In this document: piece by piece, positions 9,059-19,947 of the stretch
How positions within the stretch are numbered: position 1 is the stretch's first letter
How the letters are laid out: the number at the start of each line of letters is the position of its first letter
From: Ascarosepion bandense
Lineage: Eukaryota; Mollusca; Cephalopoda; Sepiida; Sepiidae
Assembly: GCA_037127315.1 (NCBI GenBank)
Contig: JBBBDQ010001294.1
Span: forward strand, 2,081,001 to 2,145,000
Direction of reading: 5' to 3'
DNA length: 64,000 nucleotides
The notes under the pieces: generated by a model
Seen by the model: only the letters and a program-made list of their open reading frames with translations
Told to the model about the DNA's origin: nothing
Database searches by the model: none
Made by a program: the position numbers and the translations under genes

Positions 9059-9708
9059 CATGGAGTACTGCTGCCATTTATGGTCAGGTGCCCCTGCCGT
9101 TCTCCTCAGTGTTCTTGACAAGCTCCAAAGGAGAGTCTCTAATATGATAGGTACTGATCTGGCGACTCGACTGCTGCCACTTTCCCATCGTCGAAATGTA
9201 GCCTCCCTCTGTCTCTTCTATAAATACTTTCATGGCTTCTGCTCGGATGAGCTTAAGTCACTGATGCCTCCTCAACAGGTGTTTACCCGTGCAACCAGAC
9301 TGGCAACTGGGTCCCATCCATTCACAGTCAGGTTAGCCAAATGCAGACGACAATTCTACTCCTGCAGCTTCCTCTCTCGCACTTCCCGCCTGTGGAACTC
9401 ACTCCCGTATTCTTGCTTTCCTGACGGCTACAACCTCCAGAAATTTAAATGCAAAGTTAATACTCATCTACTAACCACTGGACTCTAGCTCTCTCCCCTC
9501 CCCTGTATAACCTTCACTTTCTCTCCACCTATGTATCTGTCATTGCACTTGCTTTCTCAGCTTTCTATTGTTCCTTTCTAACTAGTTTGTACTCCTCACT
9601 CTTTTCTAATTAATCTTTTTACATTTATGTAACCCCCTGCACATCAGTGGCGTTTCTGCCTTGCTCGGGGTGAAATGATTAAAAAAAATAAAAAAATAAA
9701 AAATAAAC
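9059..9708 (+). mobile_element. LINE-J, 5'-truncated copy
   Basis: This encodes the last 142 residues of the LINE-J protein in one frame (9060-9488: 'EYCCHLWSGAPAVLL', then 'SHRRNVASLCLFYKYFHG', 'SRLWNSLPYSCFP' and a stop). The 3' UTR follows with the family end block 'CCCCTGCACATCAGTGGCG', 'GCTCGGGGTGAAATGATT' and an A-rich tail. Heavy 5' truncation is typical of aborted reverse transcription. The frame is clean, so the copy is not old. Confidence 0.85.
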
Positions 9709-9734
9709 GCATTATTATACTAAGTTACACTGCA

Positions 9735-10275
9735 AATTCTAACAGAGAATGGAAAGTGCGAAACAGATCCGAAGACGGATTGGCATGGCCAAAGATGTAT
9801 TTCAAAGGCTGAGCAGAGTATTGAGAGACAGGAAGATTTCTTTGAAGACAAAGAAAAGAGTACCAGACGGTTATGTGATGTGTGCTTTTCTATATGGCAG
9901 TGCTGGACAATCTCCTCAAGGATGAAGGAGACATGAAACAACAGATATATGATTCTACAGAAGGATGCGGAGGTTACAAACAAGTGGGGAACAACGAGGT
10001 TTTAGAGAGAATGCGAACGAAAAATTAAACTAATACTTGACATCAAGAAAAGACAGCTGAGGTTTTTGGGACACGTAATGAGGAAGAAGGGCTTGGAGAA
10101 CCTGATGCTCAGGAGATGGATATAGTGAAAGAGAGACGGGAGAAGCAGCGCAAGACCTACTTCATGGGCTTGTGCAGGTAGATGGCATAGCGATACCAAG
10201 GGGAAAGATATTAAAAGCGATAGGAACAAGTAGAAATCCATGACCGTCTACGTCCTGAAAGGATACGGTACATAA
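9735..10275 (+). mobile_element. LINE-R 3' fragment
   Basis: The longest uninterrupted LINE-R tail on the plus strand in this part. In order: 'GATCCGAAGACGGATTGGC', 'TTGAGAGACAGGAAGATTTC', 'GACAGCTGAGGTTTTTGGGA' and the terminal 'CGTCCTGAAAGGATACGG' with 'TACATAAAAAA'. It is frame-broken in several places. It shows the order of segments that the LINE-J insertion split at 5339/8397. Confidence 0.75.
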
Positions 10276-10369
10276 AAAAATATTATTTATGTCATTCAGG
10301 TTAACTTTGAACAAAAAAAGTTTATCCTGAAATGCAGAGTTTCATTCAGATCCACCATTGATTACCTCA

Positions 10370-10492
10370 GCGTAGTGTAATGGCTAGCAGGTTTGCCCTG
10401 CTGGATAAATTACAGCTGAATAGTGAGTTCGATTCTCACTGGGTGCTCCATACTTTCTATCTTGTGCTATATCTAAGCTGCGCTTAGAAAAT
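10370..10492 (+). mobile_element. SINE-B, full-length copy
   Basis: The tRNA-like head reads 'GCGTAGTGTAATGGCTAGC' (box A) and 'GTGAGTTCGATTCTCACTGG' (box B). The body 'GTGCTCCATACTTTCTATC' and end 'ATCTAAGCTGCGCTTAG' follow. This is one of the cleanest SINE-B heads in the window. Confidence 0.85.
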
Positions 10493-11440
10493 CCTTATTC
10501 ACTTACAAATGATTTTTTAATCCTTTCTAACACGCCTGAAACACGTCTGAAATTTTGTTTAAAAATCTCGTTTTTTATCATCAGCGAGTGACCAGATTCT
10601 TACAAGAGTTTACTACGGCAAATGTAATTTTATCTAGTTCATTTTTTTGCCGGCGAAAAACATTAATTTATAAATTCTTGCAAAAATAAACTAATGGTCG
10701 GATTTTGATGAAACTTTCAGTACTTATTCACAAATGACTAGAATTATTTTTAAAATCATTATTTTTATAAATTCTTGGTAATTTTTTTTACATACGTTTC
10801 AACCCGCTCCAATTAATTTCTTTACATTTCTATAAATTGACTACTGTTCGCAAATTTTGGTTTTAATTAAATGCAGGACTCATTAGGGAATGTAAATCAT
10901 CTACTTTTTTTCTTTTTTTGAGCAAAAAATTGCTACTTTTCAGAAAATCTGCTCTGAATATTGGAAAAAAAATCAATAAAACTATTCCATTTTTTATTTA
11001 GAGAAACAATACAATATATATTAAGGATATCATAGTATGAAGAGAATTTTTTTCAATGAATAATGTATTTTTACAAGAATTGTTTTCATTTCAATTTTTT
11101 CAATATGATAATTTATAAATTTTCAAAGATCTTTTAAAATTCGTTACGCCTTAGATTATTAAATCAATAAGTTAAGACTATATTTACTAACACAAAATAG
11201 AAGAGGTTAATCCAAATTTTGACGCATCAAGATTTTTTAAATAATTAAAACAAATTTTTTGTGTGCAGGTATTTGGGTTCTTTTCTTATGGTAGGTCATA
11301 CGTGACATTTCATTAAAAGGTCACTTGTTTTAAGGTTTGTTTTTCTTAAAGTAAAAAAAAAAATAAACAAAAAAAAAACAAATAAGCTTTTTCGGCAGTG
11401 TACAATTCTTTCATTACACTTCCCTATGAGGGTACCTTGT
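10493..11440. other. AT-rich intergenic stretch
   Basis: No reading frame or known repeat seen; long A and T runs only. Confidence 0.5.
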
Positions 11441-11604
11441 CGTTGAAGTGGTGTAATGGATAGCAAACTTGTCTCGCTAGATCAATTACGACTGAGTTCG
11501 ATCCTCATTAGGTGCTCCAAACATTATGCCTTGTGCCACATCTAAACCAGGATTAGCCAAACATTATGCCTTGTGCCACATTTAAACCAGGCTTAGCAAA
11601 TTAT
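11441..11604 (+). mobile_element. SINE-B with duplicated 3' end
   Basis: A SINE-B head ('GAAGTGGTGTAATGGATAGC', 'GAGTTCGATCCTCATTAGG') is followed by two tandem copies of its 3' part. 'AAACATTATGCCTTGTGCC' occurs at about 11519 and again at about 11560, a 40-bp repeat. Confidence 0.85.
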
Positions 11605-11610
11605 TTATGG

Positions 11611-11686
11611 GCATCTTGACGTGGTGTAATGCTTAGAAAGCTTGTCTCGTTAGAACAGTTACGACTAAATAGTGAGTTCGCAAAAA
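11611..11686 (+). mobile_element. SINE-B head fragment
   Basis: Only the tRNA-like head is present ('GACGTGGTGTAATGCTTAG' to 'AATAGTGAGTTCG'). It starts a few bases after the previous SINE-B, so the two are almost in tandem. Confidence 0.75.
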
Positions 11687-11764
11687 TAAATCATATAAAT
11701 ACTCTCCCGTGTTTATAAGATTTATTTAATAAATTTTTGAGTTATCTCTATCATGACATTTCAT

Positions 11765-12598
11765 TTTTTGTTTTTGTTTTAATCATTTTACCCCTAGCAA
11801 GGCAGTTTTAATGCCACTGGTGCGCAGGGGGTTACATAGGAGGAAAGTGATGGGAAAGAGGGACAGGTTATAGGGAGTGTCAGGAAGAGGATAATAGAAG
11901 AATGAGAATACTGGTGTGATGGGAGTGGAGTGGACGGAGAAATGAGCATAAGAGAAAGGATGCGAGTCAGTGAGATAGGAGATGACTATTGACCTTGCAT
12001 TTAAATTCTTGGAGATTGTAGCTGTCGGGGAAGCAAGTATATGGAAGGGAATTCCACAGGCGGGAAGTGCGAGAGAAGAAGCTGTTAGAGTACAGGTTGC
12101 GGTTACATTTTATTGGTTTCACTATAAAAGTCTGGGTCCTAGTTGCTAGTTTAGTAGCTCTAGTAAATTCATACGTAGGGGGCACCAGTGAGTTAAGTTC
12201 ATCGGAACAGAAGCCGTAAAAGTATTTGTAGAAGAGACACAGAGAAGCCACTTTACGCCGGTGAGAGAGTGACTGCAGCTGAGCTGCAAAGTCGGGATCG
12301 ATCACATTACAGATTCTCCGCTTAATTTTGTCAAGAACCCCGAGGTGAATACCAGGGGCACCCAACCAGATGTGGCAGTTGTATTCAATACACTGGCGGA
12401 TGGTAGCTTTATATATGTGCAGGATGGATTCAGACGGGAAAAACTTCCTGGCCCTACACAATGAACCGACCTTTTTAGCAGCGGATTTAGCTATGGATTC
12501 GATATACTCATTTTACTTGAGGTCTGCTGAGAGAGTTAGACCAGGGAGGTGCCGTGTTTTGCTTTCAGGGAGGCTAGCCTGATCTATGCTAATATCTC
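11765..12598 (-). mobile_element. LINE-J, 5'-truncated copy
   Basis: The minus strand carries the last 164 residues of the LINE-J protein (12461-11967: 'CRARKFFPSESILHIYKAT', 'RLWNSLPYTCFPDSYNL'), preceded by out-of-frame RT sequence up to 12598. The 3' end block (plus 'CCTAGCAAGGCAGTTTTAA') and a poly(A), seen as T-rich sequence at 11765-11790, follow. Point mutations are few in the last part; the upstream part is frame-shifted. Confidence 0.85.
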
Positions 12599-14560
12599 AG
12601 TTATTAAATTCTTAAATCAATTTAAGAAAATGTTACATTATTTTAATTTGTCTTTCAGAAAGTATCTTCAAACGTAAGGCTATAAAGCTTAATAACTAAA
12701 ATTCAGTAAAATAATAGATAATTCCTGAAAATATGTTGTTATTTTTTTTTAATTACTAGATATTTAAAACCTAGAAACGAAACGTTCACTTAGGCTTCAT
12801 GAATTCATGTCAATTCTGATCCACCATACTTAGCTTGACATCATTCACTTCCCATAAATCACTTTGCAGATCAGAAAGTTAATCTCCGTAATTAAGAAAT
12901 ACTTTTATTTTAAATTTCATGCTATAAACAAGTAATACTTGTTTCAAATCTTAATATTTTAACTTTAAATTTGCTAATTTTCTCCAAAAGGTTTTTATAA
13001 ATGTATATTTTATTTTTACAAGATTTTTAAAACAGAGAATTAATTATTATTAACTATTTTTCAAATTTTGACGTGTTTGTAACCCTTCAAAATTTGAAAA
13101 ATGGCCGCTAAGATAAAAACTCTCAAAGATATTAGATTCCAATCAATATGATTTCTATTTGAAATACACCAGAGTATTTTGCTTACTGAAAATAGTAAAT
13201 TTGATTATTTAGGTTTCAGTTAAAGCTAAAAGAAAAGTTTTAAGAAAGTTTTCATTTATTAAAATTCACTTTAAAATGTAGGTATCGAAAATGAATAGAG
13301 GTACCTAGATTAAACCAGATTATAAAATACTAACATATCAATCAGCCTTGTAGTCTACAACGAAACTATTTGCATTACTTACAGCTTGTGACATTTGCTG
13401 TGTACTTCCTACTTTATAGTAACGGTCATCTTTCCACATCGCTCCAGGAATCCAACAAAACCCTGACCATCCTTAATCCTTGACGCGTTCCATTACAGCA
13501 AAACAGAGGTTTCTGCGATTAGACATAAAATGATTTCAGGAATATCATCAGCACAAAGCCAATACGACCTAAAGCAAATGGAAGGCCAGACCCGAGAGTA
13601 AAAAAAAATGGACTTTTGATAGGTTGAGAGTAAAGGTTGGTAGATGGGATGGGTTTGAATGAGAAAGAGGTGTAAAGAAGTTTCTAAGGTAAGAATTGCG
13701 GAAGCATAAAGTGAAAGGAAACACTCTCCTGTGTTTCCTCTTCATTGTTAAAAAAAGGCGCGAAAATTGTAGGCGATTTGCATAGTGATGGAAAGAGGGT
13801 TCGGAAGTGCACAGTAGGGATTATTGACGGTGTAATGTTATCGTTAGAATAAAGCAGAGTTTGTGGCAGGAAATTTCTCAAAAGGGTGAGACAAAGAAAA
13901 AGAAAGGAAGAAAGAAGGAAGCGTATTGTCTTCGAAAGAACGAAGTAATGGAATTTGACTTGATTGACTGACAGCGAACAGAGAGGAAAAAGTAGAGAAA
14001 GAAAGATATACAAAGAAAGAACCTTAAGAAGTGAAGGAGGACGTGTTTCGGTAACCAGCGGAGAAGAAAGATTAAAGATATAATTCGACAGTAAATAGGT
14101 GAGTTTGTTAGAAACGCGGAGAGGCTCAAATATGACAGATAGGCGTGAGAATGACCTTTGGTGAAAGAGCTCGTAAAAAGAGAATAAATATTCTGTGAAA
14201 AGAAAAAACCTAATCAATAAGTCTATAGCCTGACACAATCACAGATGAAATTGCAGAGGATATAGAATGGTGGAAGTGACAATTTGTTATGGGTATCTAA
14301 GAAAAAAAAAACAAACTGAGACAGATAGAAAGACAGACAGACACCGAAAAATAAAGCAGGAATGCTTGGAGATTGGGAAAGAGGATGGTTGTCATGAAAC
14401 TTTGGATGAGTTGTAATCTTGAGAAAATTAATAGAGCTTCTTTCTGTCAATTTACAGCTTTTCATCAACGACCTTTTTCCAACTGGTTTAAAGGTTCATT
14501 TTATATTCTGATTGATCTGGTGAATTAAATACCCACTACAGCAATGGTATGATCCATCTC
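12599..14560. other. No gene recognised; purine-rich plus strand at 13.6-14.4 kb
   Basis: The first kilobase is plain AT-rich DNA. From about 13580 to 14420 the plus strand is strongly purine-biased (runs such as 'GAAAGAAAGATATACAAAGA'), which creates long Ser/Leu/Phe-rich open frames on the minus strand. I see no domain and treat those frames as compositional artefacts. Confidence 0.45.
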
Positions 14561-14569
14561 ACCCATTAA

Positions 14570-15140
14570 TGAATCTGTCTGAATAGACATTTTCAGGAGA
14601 ACTCTGCTTGTATTCAGAGCTCCGACTTTGTCAAACTCTCTGCCTTCGGGCGGAGAGGAACCCAGACGAGACCCCGCCGAAGGAAAAAATAGACAAGACC
14701 CTGAGCCTGGATAAGCAGGGTCTACGGGATATTTCTGGCCGAGCTTAAGGGCTCGTATTCCCACTTAATTGGCCTTGTGCCGCATCCGCCTCGGGCATTC
14801 ACCCTAGTGGGGAGGTAGTAAATATCAGCTCTGACTTTGTCGAACTCTCTGCTTTCGAGCATTGAAGAACCCAGATGAGGTTATGCTGGAGGAACAGAGT
14901 CTCGTCTGGGAATGTCCCACGCTCGGAATGTCCGACGGAAAAAAAAACAGGCTTGTACCACAACACGCCTTTGTAGGAAATACGAAGTTCATTAAAGCTC
15001 TATCTCTGTTAACTCTATGCCTTCAGGCGGAGAGAAATTCGGGTGAGGCTGTGCCTAAGGGCAGATAACTTTTGCCGAGTGTACGCGTTCTGAAACCCCC
15101 ACGTTAAACACAACCCTTTGCCTTATTTCGCCTGATGGGG
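14570..15140. repeat. GC-richer segment with three diverged repeats
   Basis: Three units share 'GCTC(C/T)GACTTTGTC(A/G)AACTCT' or a decayed form, followed by 'TGCCTTCGGGCGGAGAGGAA' or a variant. They lie at about 14620, 14830 and 14995. The GC content stands out from the flanks. It may be the 5' region of the LINE whose endonuclease remains lie at 16.0-17.1 kb, but I cannot show that. Confidence 0.6.
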
Positions 15141-15159
15141 AGAACTTGAGTAAAAACCA

Positions 15160-15830
15160 ATTTCATTAAAGCTTTCTTTTGGCTAGCTCTTGTTTGTGAC
15201 TGGTTGAAGTCTTTTCTGGCCTACTACTGTCCTTTTGTTATTATTTTTATTAGGATAAACCTGTTTTATTGGAACTTTGGACTCCATATCTTAAGTTTGA
15301 CTTTATTTAACCCAATATTTGTTTGTTCTGGATATTTTTATTTTCCGTTTATTTTCTTTGAAGTTTTCCACTCCAGCGTTACTAACCCACTTTTTAACAA
15401 ATTTTCTCTTGTGTAACTGACATACACAAAACTGTTGTTTTATTTTTTTTTTTTTGTCTTTCTATCTTTTGTTCATTTAACCTTTAATTTTTATCGTGCA
15501 TTATTTTATCCTTTAGCCTATATATTTCCAACTTTTTAATTTTGTTTCGTCGCCTAATTCAATAAATATTTTTCTCCGTGTTTAAACAGTTATATTTTTT
15601 TTTGCTTGTCAATCGTTTTTTTTTTTGTTTTTGTTTTCTTTTTACAACTTTTTTTTTTAGTATTTACATTTCCATCATTTAATTTTTCCCGTTGCTTGCA
15701 TCGGCGAACATTTTTATTTATTTATTTATTTTTTTATTTTGTCTGTTTTTTGCTTATTTGTTTGTTTCATATATTTTCTTTTTTTTCTTTTTTTGTTCTC
15801 TACTCTGATTAACTACTTTGAATACCTGGT
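15160..15830. other. T-rich low-complexity stretch
   Basis: The plus strand is dominated by T runs, including an ATTT-type run at 15714-15735. Open frames here are Phe-rich and have no domain. Confidence 0.6.
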
Positions 15831-15839
15831 AAGTCACGG

Positions 15840-17150
15840 AGGGCAATCTTCAGCGTCTTGGGGTGGATATATATTGTCTACAGGGTACCCGGTTTTTAAC
15901 TCGTGACTATGAATGAATTTTGTCCACGATAATTGTCCTCTATTTAGCATTTTTGATGGATGCTCGCGACGAGCTTCCTGACTAGTCATTAAGTCTTTGG
16001 ATGCGTAGGGAACTCTTGTTTTCGCAGATCCGACGGATGTAATTATAATTCCCTTCGTCTCATTGAGGTTTATACGCCCAATCACCATGCGGAATGGCTT
16101 GATTTGTTCCGGCGAATCGAGACGTTTTGGCGACTTCTCGTAGGTTCTCGGACGACTGGAATGCTGTCCTTGACCCCAATATAGATCGTATATGGTAGTA
16201 GCAATCCATATTCAAATCCATTTCGGGACTTCGAAGTTCGAGTTTCAAGTTTGATTTTGACGATAAATATCGTAATAAGCATCCTCTGCAGGTAGTGTAC
16301 ACTTGAACAGCTTAACTTCGGTGGTGCGTTCTAGCTTTCTCGACCGAGTTCTAGTTAAGACAGTTTATGCAGGGTTTTTAGGTTGTCTAAGTTTTTATTC
16401 TATAGTTTGCTCGGATCATAGGCTCATCCGAGTTCGTGTAAACTTAAATAAACTTAAGGCTTGGTTGGCTGGTTACTGGAAATTGAACGTAAAAAAATTC
16501 CAAGGACCAGTTGCTACTAATGCTACAACGGTAATTAACAAGGGACTGTAATTGGGAATAAGTGATAAAATTTATTGAAATTTAAAATTAGGCCATTTAC
16601 TGCTGATTATAGTCGTCGGCTCAATCTAAATTGTTTAGCAGTACGCACGGCATGTAAAGTAAAACTTGATCGGGCGAACAAATCCCGTGATAGTGAGGAC
16701 GTAACCTTATCTAAGGCGGAGCTGGCCTCCTTGCTTATTAAAAAGAATCGAGCTCTCGTAATTAGGGCTAGGTTAAAAAGAATGTCTTCGGAGGCAACGA
16801 ATATGGCAGCTGAACTGCATGCAGAGGAACTTAGAAGCGCATCCAATAGGCAAATTGCGTGCGGATTATTGGGTCGTGACTACAAAGGCTGGCATATGCG
16901 AGGCTTTTCGTGGCTACTTTCAGTATTTGTTTATCAGGGAGCTTGGTCTGAGCTCTACTCAGCTCTGCCTTCTGCCTATTTTGCCGACTTTCCCGTTCTC
17001 AACATGCGAAGGTTCGGAATAAACGCTCGTAGTGGTATTCAAAACAACACAGATAATACAACCCAAACAGTCAAAACCGGAAAAGTAACTAAAAACACCA
17101 AAAAGAAAACCCCTTTGAAAATGGATAACGAAGTGGGCGAAAGTGGATGA
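15840..17150 (+). pseudogene. Decayed LINE endonuclease/linker region
   Basis: Plus-strand frames resemble the AP-endonuclease and the linker before the RT domain of long LINEs of the Tx1/I-like type. At about 16050-16170 'LIEVYTPNHHAEWLDLFRR' and 'VGSRTT' are readable. At 16414 'CSDHRLIRVRVNLNK' is the endonuclease C-terminal SDH box. A frame at 16575-16900 has 'KFKIRPFTADYSRRLNL' and 'RARLKRMSSEATNMAAE'. 'GGICEAFRGYFQ' lies in a third frame. No RT catalytic motif is present. Stops and frameshifts show it is dead. Clade assignment is by remembered resemblance. Confidence 0.65.
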
Positions 17151-17308
17151 GTTTTTCTACATCCTCATTTTCACCAAACAGAAAAATATAATAACGCTGA
17201 AAAAACTAAATGAAGACTTTTGCACTATATTTAACGAACAGATGTTTAAAATAAAAGTTGTTCCCCAAACCGTTCATTCAGTAATGAATTAAAGCACTCT
17301 AACTACTG

Positions 17309-17328
17309 GCGTATGATACATCATACGC
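17309..17328. repeat. Hairpin in SINE-HH head
   Basis: A perfect 9-bp inverted repeat (GCGTATGAT / ATCATACGC) with a 2-nt spacer. The copy at 18204-18223 has one substitution in the left arm. Confidence 0.9.
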
Positions 17329-17448
17329 TAAAAGTCTGCCTTCTTCTACCGAACGTCTATAGCTCAGAGGTAGAATCGCAGAGGGAGAATCGCCGACTGA
17401 CGCCAGTTCGGTCAGGTTTCAATCCTGGGTAAAAGCAATTGGATGTCT

Positions 17449-17491
17449 AACCGTACTGATGAGCTGTGATACCGCGAAACAGATCTGTCTC

Positions 17492-17495
<4 letters not shown>
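17449..17495 (+). ncRNA. Hammerhead ribozyme core in SINE-HH
   Basis: Core: 'CTGATGAG' at 17456-17463, GAAA at 17476-17479 and the cleavage-site GTC at 17487-17489. Stem I pairs CCGTA (before the core) with TCCGG (after the cut) with one mismatch. Stem II is GCTGT/ACCGC around the loop GAT, with one mismatch. Stem III is a 3-bp ACA/TGT helix closed by GATC. Short stem III helices are known in other repeat-borne hammerheads. Predicted self-cleavage is after C17489. Activity is inferred from the fold only. Confidence 0.75.

Positions 17496-17569
<74 letters not shown>
17496..17569. repeat. (TA)n(TG)n microsatellite
   Basis: It directly follows the hammerhead end of SINE-HH. Confidence 0.95.
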
Positions 17570-17572
<3 letters not shown>

Positions 17573-17705
17573 TAATAACTACATGTATGGGAATACACAC
17601 ATGTATAAAAATATTATTCAGTTATAAATAAAACAGTGCTTAATGAAGTATAAATAGAGCTATTGATTATATTTCATGCATTACGCAATAATCAGATACA
17701 TATTA
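17570..17705 (+). repeat. Penelope-associated terminal repeat (candidate)
   Basis: 'TAACTACATGTATGGGAATA', 'AAACAGTGCTTAATGAAGTA' and 'TTTCATGCATTACGCAATA' recur in diverged form at 60160-60330, and in part at 31540-31680. The last block is near-palindromic. The link to Penelope-like elements is inferred from similar sequence beside the Penelope pieces at 40.2-40.5 kb. Confidence 0.5.
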
Positions 17706-18082
17706 CAAACTGACTGTTTAAGAGTTTTGAATTTAAGTCCACATTTTGTTCGTGGAAGTTAAATCTTATAATGATAGGGTACTATTTATTAACTTATCAA
17801 AATAGACAAAATTACATGAAGATAAAAAAATTTAAATTTTAAATTGAAAAAAAAATATTAATAAAACTCAGGGAAATGAATTCTAAGGGGAGCAATTCAT
17901 TATTAATACCAGATAATATTTGCAGGTAAAAGAAAGGAAGAAAGCAAAACATTGATTTAAAACAGTGCTTAATCTAAATTAGAACAATGAATGAATATTT
18001 ATTATTAATTATTACGTGAGAACATGTAAAAAAACTACTACGAAACTGTACATTTTGTTTCAATATTGAAATAATAATTATG

Positions 18083-18126
18083 ACGTAATAATTAATAATA
18101 TATACATATATTATTAATTATTACGT
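18083..18126. repeat. Perfect 21-bp palindrome
   Basis: Two 21-bp arms (left arm starts 'ACGTAATAATTAATAATATA') separated by 2 nt are exact reverse complements. Confidence 0.9.
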
Positions 18127-18154
18127 TATAAGACATTGTTCATTCAATGTCGAA

Positions 18155-18155
18155 A

Positions 18156-18196
<41 letters not shown>
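18155..18196. repeat. (TA)n microsatellite
   Basis: A TA run just upstream of the second SINE-HH head. Confidence 0.95.
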
Positions 18197-18197
<1 letters not shown>

Positions 18198-18275
18198 CTA
18201 CTGGCGTACGATACATCATACGCTAAAAGTCTGCCACCTTCCACCGAGCGCCCATAGCTCAGAGGTAGAATCGCC

Positions 18276-18280
<5 letters not shown>
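18197..18280 (+). mobile_element. SINE-HH head, 3' end replaced by (TA)n
   Basis: It has the hairpin (18204-18223) and box A ('CATAGCTCAGAGGTAGAATC') of SINE-HH, but stops at 'GCCGACTA' and runs into (TA)n at 18281-18307. Box B and the hammerhead are absent. Confidence 0.75.
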
Positions 18281-18311
<31 letters not shown>

Positions 18312-18424
18312 GTTTTTAAAGAAAAAAACGGTTAGCGGAATCTGTATTTATAAGTATTTTTTTTCTGTGGCAGCATATAAATGAGAATGATAAAGCAAAT
18401 ATTTGATAAAAATCCTTTATTGCT

Positions 18425-19070
18425 TAACTAGCAGTATAGCCCGGCGTTGCTCGGGTGTAATGAAAACTTTAAAACTAATCCATGGTTCTGGAGCTCAGAC
18501 TCTTCGGACGTTGGCACGAAAGACTAAAAAGCAATAGTTGTTTCCAGTTAAAGGGAAACCGTAGACTGAAAGAAAAATGAATGGATGTAAGTCAAATTTT
18601 AATTTCCTGGTATCGATATCAAATAATATTTTTCATTGTAAACTTAATTTTGCAGGCTAAATAAGTCCTCTGAGTAAAAATGTAAAGTAAAAACCCGAAG
18701 TAAAAACTAAAATAAAAGGGCTGGAAAAAAATACAAACATACAGGCAGATAAACAGACATATATACAAAGATCTTACCGTTTATATATTTATATTATCGA
18801 TTTTCTGCACTATTGTAAGAACTGTAACCTTGAAATTTCTGAATATCGTTTCTTAGTGCATTAAATTTGATTAAAATCGGACCACTCCTTCTATAACCCG
18901 ATTTTTTCGATTATCGATTTTCGATATTTATCGGGCGTAGCTCGACACAAAACCTAGCTAAGAACACTCGCAGACGCTTATAGTAAAACTGTGTAAATTT
19001 TCAATGGAAATCGGTTCTGCCGTTTCGGAGTCTACTGATAACGGACACACACATATATATATATATATAC
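18425..19070 (+). mobile_element. Unclassified element ending 'CGTTTCGGAGTC...(TA)n'
   Basis: It begins near 'TAGCCCGGCGTTGCTCGGGT' and ends 'AATCGGTTCTGCCGTTTCGG' followed by a (CA)(TA) tail. Such ends are typical of RTE-type LINEs or their non-autonomous relatives in many invertebrates (established knowledge, recalled). No coding frame remains. Confidence 0.45.
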
Positions 19071-19089
19071 ATACATATATATGTTGATT

Positions 19090-19330
19090 TATAAAGCGCC
19101 GAATAGATGAGATACAAGGTCGAAAGTATGAGACACACAGTGAGGATCGAATTCACGACCTAATTGTGATGAATTTCTAGCGAGACAAGATAGCTAACCA
19201 TTATACCACATCGAGGTGCCCTTTGATTTTCATATCGCTTCTTAGATGTAGCAGAAGGCCTAAAGTATGAGGTACCCAGGTTTTAGCGAGACAAGGTAGC
19301 TAACCAATACACCACGTCGAGGTACCCCAT
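19090..19330 (-). mobile_element. Two adjacent SINE-B copies
   Basis: Copy 1 (19095-19225) and a shortened copy 2 (19230-19330) lie head-to-tail in the same orientation. Plus-strand marks are 'CACACAGTGAGGATCGAATT', 'CTAGCGAGACAAG' and 'CATCGAGGTGCC', repeated as 'GTCGAGGTACC'. Copy 2 has lost its central part including box B. Confidence 0.75.
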
Positions 19331-19904
19331 ATATATATATTGTGTGTGTGGCACAGAGTAATTTGCATATATTCACGCTGCACATTTACACTGTTGAAAG
19401 CAAATGTATAGAGGAAAGTAAGCATTCGCAAACACATTGACATCATGCTTATACACATGAACCTGAATAACCCATGATACTGACTGAAAATCGTTCAAAT
19501 ACATTTCACACAATAAATGTACTTTTGTACATATACTCCAATCCCTTCTCTCTCTTCCTCTTATGCAAAATCATCACTTTCCACGCGTGCCAGTCACTCC
19601 ATAAAACCTATCTTAAATGTTTAAGCTACCTGCTAAGCAAGTGAGCTAAAAGCCTGTGTAAGGCGGGAAATCTTTGAGTAATGCACAGACAACCCGCTGT
19701 CGGCAAAGTGAAAATGAAAGTAACACAAATACTGATTTTTAATGCACGGGCAGCCCACTATGAAAAACAATCAGTGTAAGTATCGATATTATTCTTTTTT
19801 TTTTTTTTAGTTTGGGTCTTGTCGTATGATATACATAGCAAAATCTACCAGCGTTGTCTGCTATAAAATGACTTTCTTGATCATTGAATTTTTAACGTCG
19901 ATCA

Positions 19905-19906
19905 TC

Positions 19907-19947
<41 letters not shown>

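Larger units (their letters stand above)
17265..17496 (+). mobile_element. SINE-HH: tRNA-derived SINE with hammerhead 3' end
   Basis: In order: a head ending 'TTCAGTAATGAATTAAAG'; a hairpin (17309-17328) with 9-bp perfect arms; a tRNA-like Pol III promoter with box A 'TAGCTCAGAGG' (17350-17360) and box B 'GGTTTCAATCC' (17415-17425); a linker; the hammerhead core (17449-17495); then a (TA)n(TG)n tract. Between box A and B a short 'GAGGGAGAATCGCCGACTG' duplication is visible. The layout recurs in reverse at 31823-32075 and in part at 18197-18280. Confidence 0.8.

Noticed and set aside
10370..10445. Possible functional tRNA gene
   Set aside because: Box A and box B are good but stems do not close and the sequence continues into the SINE-B body shared by many copies.
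13684..14238. Minus-strand frame of 184 codons rich in Phe, Leu and Ser
   Set aside because: It lies in a purine-biased stretch where stop codons are rare by composition; no domain or splice context.
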